A stretch of DNA of 64,000 nucleotides from Streptomyces radicis (GTDB lineage Bacteria > Actinomycetota > Actinomycetes > Streptomycetales > Streptomycetaceae). Positions 34,526 through 44,167 of this stretch are shown here, piece after piece; positions within the stretch are counted from its first letter, which is position 1; each line of letters opens with the position of its first letter. The stretch spans positions 1 through 64,000 of the forward strand of contig NZ_RBDY01000020.1 in assembly GCF_003626575.1 (NCBI RefSeq), given 5' to 3'. The translations under genes were made by a program, and so were the position numbers. The notes under the pieces are model-generated. The model had not been told where the DNA came from and made no database searches. It saw nothing but the letters and a program-made list of their open reading frames with translations.

Positions 34526-36349
34526 CTACCAGGGATCGGTCTCGCTTCCGTCGGCGGCGAGCGCCACTCGCAGGGCGCGAAGCACCGAGGCCGGAGGGAC
34601 CAGCTCGGGGTCCCCGGGTGAGACCCGCATGATCTCGTCGGGTTGCTCGGGAAAGATGTCGGTGACGGTTGGCTCCGAGAAGCCGAAGCTACCCCGCTGA
34701 ACGACCTCGGGGAGATCCGGCGAACCGGCGCGTAGGACGTTGCGGACGCGCTCCGCCCGTTCGGGGCCGAGCCGGAGCAGTACGAAGGGCACCGCGGGGC
34801 GACCGAGCGAGACCCAGGCGTGATGGTCCGGGTGATCGGCTCTCGCCGGGTGGATGACCTCCAACGCTGGTCTGTCCAGCTCCGTCGCGATCCAGGCCGC
34901 GGCCTGCCCCAACCGTTCGGCACGAGCCGCGGCGCCGTCGGCGGACCGGGTGACGAGCCTCAGCGCGGGCTCGTACGCGCCGGCGAGGTCCACCGCGCGG
35001 CGTAGCTCCGTGGACGAGAACAGCGGGTCGCATCCGTCCGGCACGACGGTGAGCAGATATCCACCGGGGGACCAGTCCTCGCCGGCCATGAAGTGCTTCT
35101 GAAGACTCGACCAGACCACGACCTGCACGCCGGACTCCTTGGCCGATTCGGCGACCAGTCGCAGCCATGGCCCTGGACCAGGGACGCTCGCGTCAACAGC
35201 CACGAGACCCCGACCACTTCCGCATTCCTTCCCGAGCTTGCGAATCGTCGACGGCACATCACACACGGCGAGGTCGCGGGCCTTGCTCGGCGCCCAGTCG
35301 GTGAACTCCGAGACATAGGCGGTCGAGGCGCTGTTGGAAACCGGCTCCAACAGCAACACCATTCCCGAAGGCCCGTCGGGAGCCGCTCCGGGGAAGACCC
35401 CGTTCAGTGGATGCTCCTCCTCGATGCGCCGGACATCGCATCGATGCGAGAAATACTTGAGCAGCTTGCCGTTCTCGGGGTAACAACTGTGCCCGGCCAG
35501 CACCGATGAGCCTGTCAATTCCGCCTGCCGCAGAATCGAACCGAGCGCGGACATGCCGCTCGACGTGACGACGCAGTCGACTCGTTCGATGCCGGCCAGG
35601 AACGGGCGGTGGGCCTCCGCCAGCGAACGCTCGCATTCCTCGACGACGCTGTGGCGACCCTGGGACGCCGCCCGGGCGGATCGGAGCCGGACCGGCCGGA
35701 CGTCCGCGGGTGCGGTGCCGGATGGCGCTTGGCCCACACACCATGACGAAGCGGTCGGCAGCTGTTCGAGGTCGAGGTAGCCGGAGGTCAACTGGATGAG
35801 CGTCGGAGCACCGCCGAGCTTGCGGGCGTCGACGGCGAGATGCTGAAGGACGTCCGCCCCGGTGGCCGGGAGCCACAGCACGCCCACCTCCTGATCGAGT
35901 ACGCGGAGGGACTCGATCTCGGGAATCGGCAGCCGATCTCGTTTCGCCGGCTGCTTCGCGGCGATGTAGTCGGCGGCGTAGCGGTGGGCCTCGCGGGCAC
36001 AGCCGACGCTCCTGAAGAGCAACGCGTCCCGCGTGTCATTCGACAGCAGGCGCTCGAGAACGTCCGGGTCGAGCGTCTCACGTTCGTAGTGCGAGGGGTA
36101 CGAGGGCCCCTGCAACGTCCCGCTCCCGTGGCGGCTTCCCCTCACCGGCGATTGCCACGTCGAGAGGAGCAACGCGTCCCTGAGTCGCAGCTTCGCCGAG
36201 TGGATCACGTCCTCGTCGGCACCCGCCCGAATCGCCGCCAACAGGGCGTGCACCGCGTCCCGCTCCATGTCGGTCGCCGGAGCGAGACGTGCGAGGTCCT
36301 GCGAGAAGCTCACCCGGCGCCGCGCGTCGGGCACCATTCGACCGGTCAC
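34526..36349 (-). CDS. Cystathionine-synthase-like PLP enzyme with long N-terminal region
   Basis: A 607-residue protein. From about residue 230 it follows the Cys/Met-metabolism PLP family: VTSSGMSALGSIL (Ser264-Gly265-Met266), the aspartate in VAVDASVPGPGP and PLP Lys418 in SSLQKHFMAGED. The first 230 residues have no domain I recognise, and the whole is about 200 residues longer than MetB-type enzymes. Family members catalyse beta/gamma elimination or replacement, including C-C bond formation on O-activated homoserine, so it may build a non-proteinogenic amino acid (inference). GTG start lies 6 bases after the upstream gene's stop. Confidence 0.7.
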   Translation of the reverse strand: MTGRMVPDARRRVSFSQDLARLAPATDMERDAVHALLAAIRAGADEDVIHSAKLRLRDALLLSTWQSPVRGSRHGSGTLQGPSYPSHYERETLDPDVLERLLSNDTRDALLFRSVGCAREAHRYAADYIAAKQPAKRDRLPIPEIESLRVLDQEVGVLWLPATGADVLQHLAVDARKLGGAPTLIQLTSGYLDLEQLPTASSWCVGQAPSGTAPADVRPVRLRSARAASQGRHSVVEECERSLAEAHRPFLAGIERVDCVVTSSGMSALGSILRQAELTGSSVLAGHSCYPENGKLLKYFSHRCDVRRIEEEHPLNGVFPGAAPDGPSGMVLLLEPVSNSASTAYVSEFTDWAPSKARDLAVCDVPSTIRKLGKECGSGRGLVAVDASVPGPGPWLRLVAESAKESGVQVVVWSSLQKHFMAGEDWSPGGYLLTVVPDGCDPLFSSTELRRAVDLAGAYEPALRLVTRSADGAAARAERLGQAAAWIATELDRPALEVIHPARADHPDHHAWVSLGRPAVPFVLLRLGPERAERVRNVLRAGSPDLPEVVQRGSFGFSEPTVTDIFPEQPDEIMRVSPGDPELVPPASVLRALRVALAADGSETDPW

Positions 36350-36355
36350 CGGGGC

Positions 36356-38584
36356 TCATCCATGGGCGGATCCCCGTCCGAACTCATAGCTCATCGAGTA
36401 GTCGTACGCCCCGCACGAGCCGATCGCGATCTTTGTGCCGATCCGCAGATCGGTCGTGTCGACGTTCGAAAGGAGCACGTCGCTCTCCATGCAGGTGCGG
36501 CCCAACACGCGTGATGTTCCCCGACGCAGGGGAGTCCACCGGCCATCGAGGAGCACGGCCACCGGGCGATCGAACGTCATCGCCTGAGACATCTCCGGGT
36601 CACCGATGTCGACCACGACATCGCACTCCGACGCGTCGGTACGCCGAGCGAGCACGGTCGCGAAGCGGATGCCCGCATACTGCGTCAGCACCCGGCCCGG
36701 CTCGGTGACAAGCCTCGTCGCCCCGTCGCGGATGGACGGGAAGAGCTCACGCGCCTGTGCCACCGACGAGCAGTAGTCCTCGAAGTCCTCGGCGTGCCAG
36801 CCACCACCGACGTCGACCACCGCGGGCGGCGATCCGATCGTGTCGGTCAACACCCGCGTGATCCGTGCGAGCCGCTCGACTTCGCGGCGCCACACGGCAC
36901 TTCCGATGATGGCCTCGGCATGGTGGAAGTGAATGCCCCACGTCGCGTCCAGCAGGGTCGCCGTCCGAGTGAGCTGATGAGCCACCTGGTCGATCGCGTC
37001 CGCGGTGTCCATCTCGACCCCGAACCGGCTCTCGAAGCTCGGATGGAGCCGCACACCGACCGTCTTCAGCTCGAGTGGGAAGGGCCGGTGGCCGACGTCG
37101 CCGAGCATCCGCAACTCGTCGAGCGAGTCGGCGAACGCGACACCGCACACGGCCGCCGTGGGGGTGGGCCACCACTTGGCGGGCCCGTTCAGGATCGCGT
37201 CCCGCCGCTCGAACCCCGCACGCACCGCGGCGTCGAGCTCGTGCTGCGACGTGGCTTCGGCCACGAGGCCCGACGCCGCGGCGATCGTCATCAGTCCGGG
37301 GTGGGGAAAGGTCTTGACGCTGTAGCCGATCACCGTGTGCGGTCCGAGCGTCTCGCGCATCCGCGCGACCCGTCGTGCGAAGTCACTCGTGTCGACGGCG
37401 AACGAGCCACTGCCGCCGCCCGTTTCGTACGAACCCTTCTCGAGCACCTCGACGAGTCGTTCAGTGGCCTGATCGTCCCGAGGGTGGTCGACCTCCGGCT
37501 CCTCGGTGACGGAGCGGGGCTTGGCGAACGCCGGTACCGTCGCCGACCGGTCTCGGCTCCCGGTCGGCGACGAGTCGCCCGCCCGCTGAAGCCGACCTGC
37601 CCCCACCGATGGCGTTCCGGACTCGACGACGAGCCGCGTGAAAGCCGCGCTCGAAGGGGACTCCGTACGGGCCGGGGATCCGGAGATGAGCGACCCGACG
37701 ACGTTGAGGCCCGCGGCGGCCGCTCCGTAGATCCAGGACGGCAGCGTCGGCTTGACCGCGATCAGGCGCAGCTCACCGCCCTCCGTTCGGATCAGCTCGA
37801 CGTCGCCGCCGCCGTTCCAGCCCAGCTCGGAGAGGCTCGTTCGCAACCGGTCGCGAAGGGCACCCGAGAGCTCGGTCACCTCGCCCGACCATGTCGTCCC
37901 GCCGTTCGCGACCTCCGTCGTCGACATGAACACGGCGTCGACGAGCTCCCCGTCGAGGGCGGCGAACGCGATGGAACACGCCTGACCGGGAATGTGCTCC
38001 TCCAGGTACCAGCGGGTACCCCACGTTGCCTCGATCCGCTGCCCCGCGCGGAGCGCGGCCGGTGTCCTGTCGACCCACTGGGACCCGCCGAGCTCGCCCC
38101 TGACCCAGGCCCCGTGCTCGCGTCGCCGCAAGAACCTCGAGACTTCGTTGACCGAGTGCGCGTCGAGCGACGGAGGCAGTGGTATGTCCAGCAGGCGCGA
38201 GAGCCGCTCCGCGGGTCTTCCGAGACGCGAGACGCAGTGCTCGTCGGGGGTGAGCAGCCGCGCGCTCGGTGGCAGCTCCCGTGCGAGAAGCCGGGCTTCG
38301 AGCGCGAGACCCGGGATCAGAAAGGAGTCGCTCGCCAGATCCTTCAGCTGGGCGACCCAGGTATCGAGGCGCACCTCGTCCCAGTCCGGAAGGCAGTGCA
38401 TCTCATCGAGAATCTCCGAGTGCAGAGCACTTGGCACTACCGAATAGCCAACTCCGACGATCAAGGCATTAGGCTCGAACAGGCGAATGCTGCGCGCGAT
38501 CCCGAGCCCGGCGGACCCGTTCGATCCGTCGTCAATCCCGGAAACCACATAGCGCGCGCGCATCGAATCTGCCATTTGCGACAT
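36356..38584 (-). CDS. Fusion of ATP-grasp-like domain and PLP-dependent decarboxylase
   Basis: A 742-residue two-domain protein. Residues about 8-300 resemble a PylC-like ATP-grasp ligase (WYLEEHIPGQACSIAFA, GGDVELIRTEGGELRLI), but the usual metal-binding E-x-N-P-R reads AVKPT (276-280), so ligase activity is doubtful. After a Ser/Arg-rich linker, residues about 375-742 form a group IV (alanine-racemase fold) decarboxylase: PLP Lys424 in GYSVKTF, ATSQHELDAA, GIHFHHAEA, VDVGGGWHAEDF, TEPGRVL, and the partner-site cysteine in GRTCMESDVL. Relatives decarboxylate diaminopimelate, ornithine or carrier-bound glutamate. Substrate unknown. Confidence 0.75.
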   Translation of the reverse strand: MSQMADSMRARYVVSGIDDGSNGSAGLGIARSIRLFEPNALIVGVGYSVVPSALHSEILDEMHCLPDWDEVRLDTWVAQLKDLASDSFLIPGLALEARLLARELPPSARLLTPDEHCVSRLGRPAERLSRLLDIPLPPSLDAHSVNEVSRFLRRREHGAWVRGELGGSQWVDRTPAALRAGQRIEATWGTRWYLEEHIPGQACSIAFAALDGELVDAVFMSTTEVANGGTTWSGEVTELSGALRDRLRTSLSELGWNGGGDVELIRTEGGELRLIAVKPTLPSWIYGAAAAGLNVVGSLISGSPARTESPSSAAFTRLVVESGTPSVGAGRLQRAGDSSPTGSRDRSATVPAFAKPRSVTEEPEVDHPRDDQATERLVEVLEKGSYETGGGSGSFAVDTSDFARRVARMRETLGPHTVIGYSVKTFPHPGLMTIAAASGLVAEATSQHELDAAVRAGFERRDAILNGPAKWWPTPTAAVCGVAFADSLDELRMLGDVGHRPFPLELKTVGVRLHPSFESRFGVEMDTADAIDQVAHQLTRTATLLDATWGIHFHHAEAIIGSAVWRREVERLARITRVLTDTIGSPPAVVDVGGGWHAEDFEDYCSSVAQARELFPSIRDGATRLVTEPGRVLTQYAGIRFATVLARRTDASECDVVVDIGDPEMSQAMTFDRPVAVLLDGRWTPLRRGTSRVLGRTCMESDVLLSNVDTTDLRIGTKIAIGSCGAYDYSMSYEFGRGSAHG

Positions 38585-38653
38585 TGCAATCCTGGAGAAT
38601 TTCTCGCTCGTGTAGCGAATCTTTGGGAAAGACTCGCAGCGGCGTGAGCTATT

Positions 38654-38665
38654 GTCAAGCCCTCT
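38654..38665 (-). promoter_or_regulatory. Shared 12-mer AGAGGGCTTGAC upstream of the decarboxylase operon
   Basis: Reading leftward, AGAGGGCTTGAC lies about 70 bases before the ATG at 38584 and contains a -35-like TTGACA. The identical 12-mer precedes the other minus-strand operon at 60,276-60,287. I see no convincing -10 downstream. The rest of the 217-base spacer to 38,801 holds no gene. Confidence 0.45.
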
Positions 38666-38801
38666 GGATCATGAACTTCCGGTTCTCCGGCGGTAGTTGT
38701 GGAATCGTCACCGAGTGTGGCACCTGGCGCGACCAGCCGCCCGCCTTCGGTCCCCGGCCCCGCGTCACCGCCGCACCGACCGTGCGCTCACGGCGTCGGA
38801 C

Positions 38802-39860
38802 TCACCGGGGGCAGTGCTGGGCGAGCTCTCGCTCGAGCCGCTTGAGCCCTCCGATATCCCGTAGCCGGGGCAGCTCGTCGAGCATGTCGAGGAATCGCCG
38901 ACCCCAGAGGGCATAGTCGGGAAAGCGATCGAGCCGGCGCGCGAAACCCTTCTTTCGCCATGACCACGGCTTGATCCCCGCGTAGTGCAGCCCGCGGGCC
39001 ACATCTATCGTCGGGTAGCCGTAGAAAATCGAGTACCTCGGATCCAGGCTTGTCCACTGGCCGGACCAGAACAACGTTGCCGCTTGCTGGTCGGTCCACG
39101 ACCAGCGATTCCGCACAAGGTCTCGGATCTCACCTTGGTCGACCCAGTCCATGAACCTGCGGTAGGTCGACATCGACGGCTCGACCATCAGCAACGACGC
39201 ATTGACACCATAATTTTCGACATCCACGGCCACCCGGTCGGTGATCTCCCGGGGGATCGGCGCGCCAGGTGGGCAGATGTCCGCGTACACGTCGTGCCAC
39301 ACCCATGTGCCGGTCTTGAGCGCGTCAGGCCGCTCGACCAGTTGTCCCCGTTCATCGATATCCGCCATATGGGCTCGGCGCTCGTTGATGATTCCGGCGG
39401 GTGCGGGAATGTCCCAGAGCCGCTCGAAGTCGCGGAGTGGAAGGAGATCGGCGTCAATGTTGACGACCTTCTCGTACGAGCAGCCGAAATCTCCGTCAGG
39501 CCCGAGGCGCAGAGAGGCGAAGCGGGTCAGTGCGGCGCCCTGCACTCTCGCCGATCCGGTCCGCTGGGAGGCTGAGGAGGGTGATTCCTGGTAGCCGGGG
39601 ATGGGGATCTCGTCAACGGGGAGGACCTTGTCATAGAGAGTCAGAAGGGCATCACGTGCGCGATCCGAGACATCCTTGGTGACCAGACAGACACGGTCCG
39701 AGCGGCTGCCTTGACGCTTGAGCCCGTACGCGGCCATCAGACATCCTGGAAGGTAGCTGTCGTTGAACATGAGGAAGGTCACAAACGCGCGCCGATCCTC
39801 CTTCGGAGGCGCCTGTCGCGAAGGTCGCGACACATGCAGGCTCGTGTCTTGGTCGGGCAT
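38802..39860 (-). CDS. Glycosyltransferase, GT8/glycogenin-like
   Basis: A 352-residue nucleotide-sugar-dependent transferase. Features are the N-terminal VTFLMFNDSYLPGCLMAAYGLKR segment, the DxD metal motif in VVNIDADLLPL (Asp136-x-Asp138), NYGVNASLLMVEPS and DQQAATLFW, all typical of the GT8 glycogenin/galactinol-synthase fold. The start at 39860 has GAGGGAG upstream; earlier in-frame Met codons lack a site. With a UDP-galactopyranose mutase gene divergent 407 bases away, it may attach a sugar to the peptide product. Acceptor and donor are unproven. Confidence 0.8.
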   Translation of the reverse strand: MPDQDTSLHVSRPSRQAPPKEDRRAFVTFLMFNDSYLPGCLMAAYGLKRQGSRSDRVCLVTKDVSDRARDALLTLYDKVLPVDEIPIPGYQESPSSASQRTGSARVQGAALTRFASLRLGPDGDFGCSYEKVVNIDADLLPLRDFERLWDIPAPAGIINERRAHMADIDERGQLVERPDALKTGTWVWHDVYADICPPGAPIPREITDRVAVDVENYGVNASLLMVEPSMSTYRRFMDWVDQGEIRDLVRNRWSWTDQQAATLFWSGQWTSLDPRYSIFYGYPTIDVARGLHYAGIKPWSWRKKGFARRLDRFPDYALWGRRFLDMLDELPRLRDIGGLKRLERELAQHCPR

Positions 39861-40267
39861 TGACGACGGCTCCCTCAGGCTCGCGCAGGCATGCGGACGT
39901 TCGTCCGGCACGGCGAACGAAGTTCGTGGCTCTCACTGTTGATATCGACCGGAGATTGATCTGGGCCTGCCGATCGGATTCCGAACAGCCTGGGCGTGGA
40001 TATCGGGTGTCCGAACAGCGGTCGCCGAATGTGATGCAGAATGCGTTTAGCAGAGGCTACCATCGCATTGTCCGCTTCGCCCAACCCATGGGGGGTAACT
40101 GGTGATTGGCTCGGTGATTTGCCCAGTTTATCCCGCATGGTTGTGCGTCCGCGACGGCTCGGGCGAGGCCAGGCGCCGCCCCCCGGCGTAAGCTCTCGCG
40201 GAGCCACGGTCGCCGGTGCTCCGCGTCATGAGGCGCGTAGCACCCCCATGAGACGGGAGAGTCGGAG
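39861..40267. promoter_or_regulatory. Divergent promoter region between glycosyltransferase and mutase genes
   Basis: 407 bases without a gene, visibly richer in A+T than the surroundings. The direct repeat TCCGAACAGC occurs at 39980-39989 and 40010-40019, exactly 30 bases apart (about three helix turns), a layout typical of paired activator sites. A weak promoter-like TTGGCT...TTATCC occurs around 40,106-40,132 for the plus-strand genes. Confidence 0.45.
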
Positions 40268-41377
40268 GTGAAGGCACCCCACAGCTGTGTCGTTGTCGGC
40301 GCCGGTCTGACCGGTGCCACGGCCGCGTCGGTGCTGGCGCGGCAGGGCTTCCATGTCCGTGTCCACGAACAGGCCGATGTGGTCGGTGGGCATGTGCGGA
40401 CCGAGTGGATCAGGGGAATACCGTACGAGCCGCACGGGGCGCATATCTTCCATACGTTTGATAGCGAGATATGGCAATTCGTCAACGAATTCACCGACTT
40501 CGTTCCCTATCGACACCGCGTCACCACGCGGCTGCGCTCCCATCAGCTGAGCTGGCCGCTCCAGAGGAGCGAACTGCCTCAACTCGAGGAGTGGCCCGAG
40601 GTGGAGCGGGAGCTCTCCTCGCTTCCGCCCGAGCCCGACACGACCAATTTCGAGACCTATTGCCGGTCGCTCATGGGAGACACGCTCTACGGCCTGTGCG
40701 TTCGCAACTACACGCTGAAGCAGTGGGGGCGAGCCCCCGATGAGCTCTCGGCTTCCGTTGCGGTCAACCGGGTCGAGCTCCGTGACGACGGATACCGAAG
40801 TCTGTTTCGGGACCCCTATCAAGGATGGCCGGAGCGCGGCTATGCCGACCTGGTGGAAGCTCTCATCGAACCCGCGGAGATTCATCTCGGGAAGCCGGTC
40901 ACCTGCGCCGACCTGACCGAGCTGACGCGGCCAGGTGAGCCTGTCGTGATCACCTCCGCGCTCGACGACTTCTTCAGCGGCGAACTGGGGCCACTGGAAT
41001 GGCGGGGAGTCCGTCTGGAAAGCCAGTTCATGCCGGACGTCAGCCTCTTCCAGTCGTCCATGGTGATGAACGAACCCGACCTGGCCGTCCCATGGACCAG
41101 GACGATCGAGACCAAGTGGGCGCTGGAGAAGCTCCACACGACTCCCGGGACCGTCGTCATGCGCGAGTACCCGGGCGCGTCGGCGAAGCACTACCCGGTT
41201 CCCGACAGTGCCGGGACCAACAGGGCACTTCAGGCCTCCTACGAGGCGAAGCTCGCCGCCTACCCGAGGAATCCGCTCGTGGCCGCGGGGCGCCTCGCGA
41301 CCTACAGCTACATCAACATGGACCAGGCCGTCCGACAGGGCCTGGCGGCGGCACGTCGCGTCATCGAAGCCCACTGA
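40268..41377 (+). CDS. glf: UDP-galactopyranose mutase
   Basis: A 369-residue flavoprotein that interconverts UDP-galactopyranose and UDP-galactofuranose. The FAD Rossmann motif is VVGAGLTGAT (9-18), followed by ADVVGGHVRTEW. Other family stretches are EPHGAHIFHTFDSEIWQFV, FETYCRSLMGDTLYG, YTLKQWGRAPDEL and the C-terminal ATYSYINMDQAV. GTG start preceded by GGGAGAG. The usual Glf role is cell-envelope arabinogalactan, but here it sits inside an NRPS/PKS cluster, suggesting a galactofuranose donor for the metabolite (inference). It is followed 24 bases later by the methyltransferase. Confidence 0.9.
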   Translation: MKAPHSCVVVGAGLTGATAASVLARQGFHVRVHEQADVVGGHVRTEWIRGIPYEPHGAHIFHTFDSEIWQFVNEFTDFVPYRHRVTTRLRSHQLSWPLQRSELPQLEEWPEVERELSSLPPEPDTTNFETYCRSLMGDTLYGLCVRNYTLKQWGRAPDELSASVAVNRVELRDDGYRSLFRDPYQGWPERGYADLVEALIEPAEIHLGKPVTCADLTELTRPGEPVVITSALDDFFSGELGPLEWRGVRLESQFMPDVSLFQSSMVMNEPDLAVPWTRTIETKWALEKLHTTPGTVVMREYPGASAKHYPVPDSAGTNRALQASYEAKLAAYPRNPLVAAGRLATYSYINMDQAVRQGLAAARRVIEAH

Positions 41378-41401
41378 GCCATCCAACCTCTCGAGGAGAG
41401 A

Positions 41402-42481
41402 ATGGTGAACTTCAAGGTCGAGGGGGAGCGCGGCCTTCTGTGGCGGAAGCTCGGTACCCTCCTCCGCAGGCATGGCTACACGACTGAAGCGGTCCGGAAT
41501 GTGCTTGAGGTGCGGGAGCCCGCGGAGGCGGTACTCGCCGATGTCGGCCGGTATTCGCTTTTCTACATGGGTGCCCTGAAGCGAAGTGAGTCCCCTGTCG
41601 CCGTCATCGCGCGACTCTTCTTGTTCTGCGGCCATGTGCCCGCGGTGGATCTCGACCGCACCGACCCGGAGTTGGCGGCACTGCTTTGGCGGCTCGGCCT
41701 TGTCGAACAGGTCGCAGGTGATGAGCCGCTGGTGCGCGCCACGGTGGCACTCGTCGAGCTCAGGTCGAATTATTTTATCTCGGATAAATTGTTCGAGAAC
41801 GCGCCAGGCGGTTTTACCGTTCATGATGGCAGTAGTGGCTGCATGCCTCCCCATGCTTCATCCGTCGAGCTGCTCTCCGGCCTGAAGAAGCCCGCCGCCG
41901 CGCGGTCATTTCTCGATGTGGGGTGTGGGAGCGGCTGCCAGTCGGTCGTCTTCGCGTCCGACTACGAGTGTGTGGCGGGATTCGATGTGGATGAAAGGGC
42001 GGTGGAGTTCGCCCAGGTGAATGCGGCCATAAATGGACTCTCCGGTCGATATGAGGTGAGCTCGTGGGAATCCTTCCGCGCGGACAGGCTTTATGATCAC
42101 ATTGTGTTCAATTCGCCCGACCCCTCGGTCGCGTTCGACTTCATAGGCCGTGGTCTCGAAGGAATGCTGTCCCGTGCGGGGCATGCCCAGGTGTGGCTGA
42201 ACTGCGAGGTCGGGGCGGAGGATCAAAGCCTCGAGCATGTGCTTCTGCGGTCCATCGAGAACCCGGAGAGATTCGACATGGAGAGCCAGGAGAACGCGAA
42301 TTCCCCCTTCTCGGTCGGTGCCGACTTCATACGCTCACGGAAATTTCCCGAACACACGCTGCTTGTGTCGCATCCAGGGGAAAGAGCTTCCTACATGCGG
42401 GATCTTGTCGAACGAGGAGTGCGCGAGATCGTATCTGTCATCCTGACGATCCGGCTGCGTCACCATCCCCGCTCCGATTGA
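41402..42481 (+). CDS. SAM-dependent methyltransferase, HemK/RsmC-like
   Basis: A 359-residue protein. The first 140 residues form a helical (winged-helix-like) N-terminal domain. The class I SAM fold follows with motif I FLDVGCGSGC (170-179), the acidic FDVDERAVEFA and the motif IV region VFNSPDPS. HemK/RsmC-type enzymes have NPPY there for N-methylation; NSPD differs, so an O- or other N-target is possible. RBS GAGGAGAG precedes the ATG. The gene has more A+T-rich codons than its neighbours, as in glf. It probably methylates the product or a precursor. Confidence 0.75.
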   Translation: MVNFKVEGERGLLWRKLGTLLRRHGYTTEAVRNVLEVREPAEAVLADVGRYSLFYMGALKRSESPVAVIARLFLFCGHVPAVDLDRTDPELAALLWRLGLVEQVAGDEPLVRATVALVELRSNYFISDKLFENAPGGFTVHDGSSGCMPPHASSVELLSGLKKPAAARSFLDVGCGSGCQSVVFASDYECVAGFDVDERAVEFAQVNAAINGLSGRYEVSSWESFRADRLYDHIVFNSPDPSVAFDFIGRGLEGMLSRAGHAQVWLNCEVGAEDQSLEHVLLRSIENPERFDMESQENANSPFSVGADFIRSRKFPEHTLLVSHPGERASYMRDLVERGVREIVSVILTIRLRHHPRSD

Positions 42482-42491
42482 GCGTCCCCGG

Positions 42492-44084
<1,593 letters not shown>

Positions 44085-44167
44085 GACCTACCTGTCATGT
44101 TCCGGGAGCGGGCGCTGATTCCGACGACGGGGGAACGGGCCGGGCCGACCGGGCCGACCGGCCAGGC

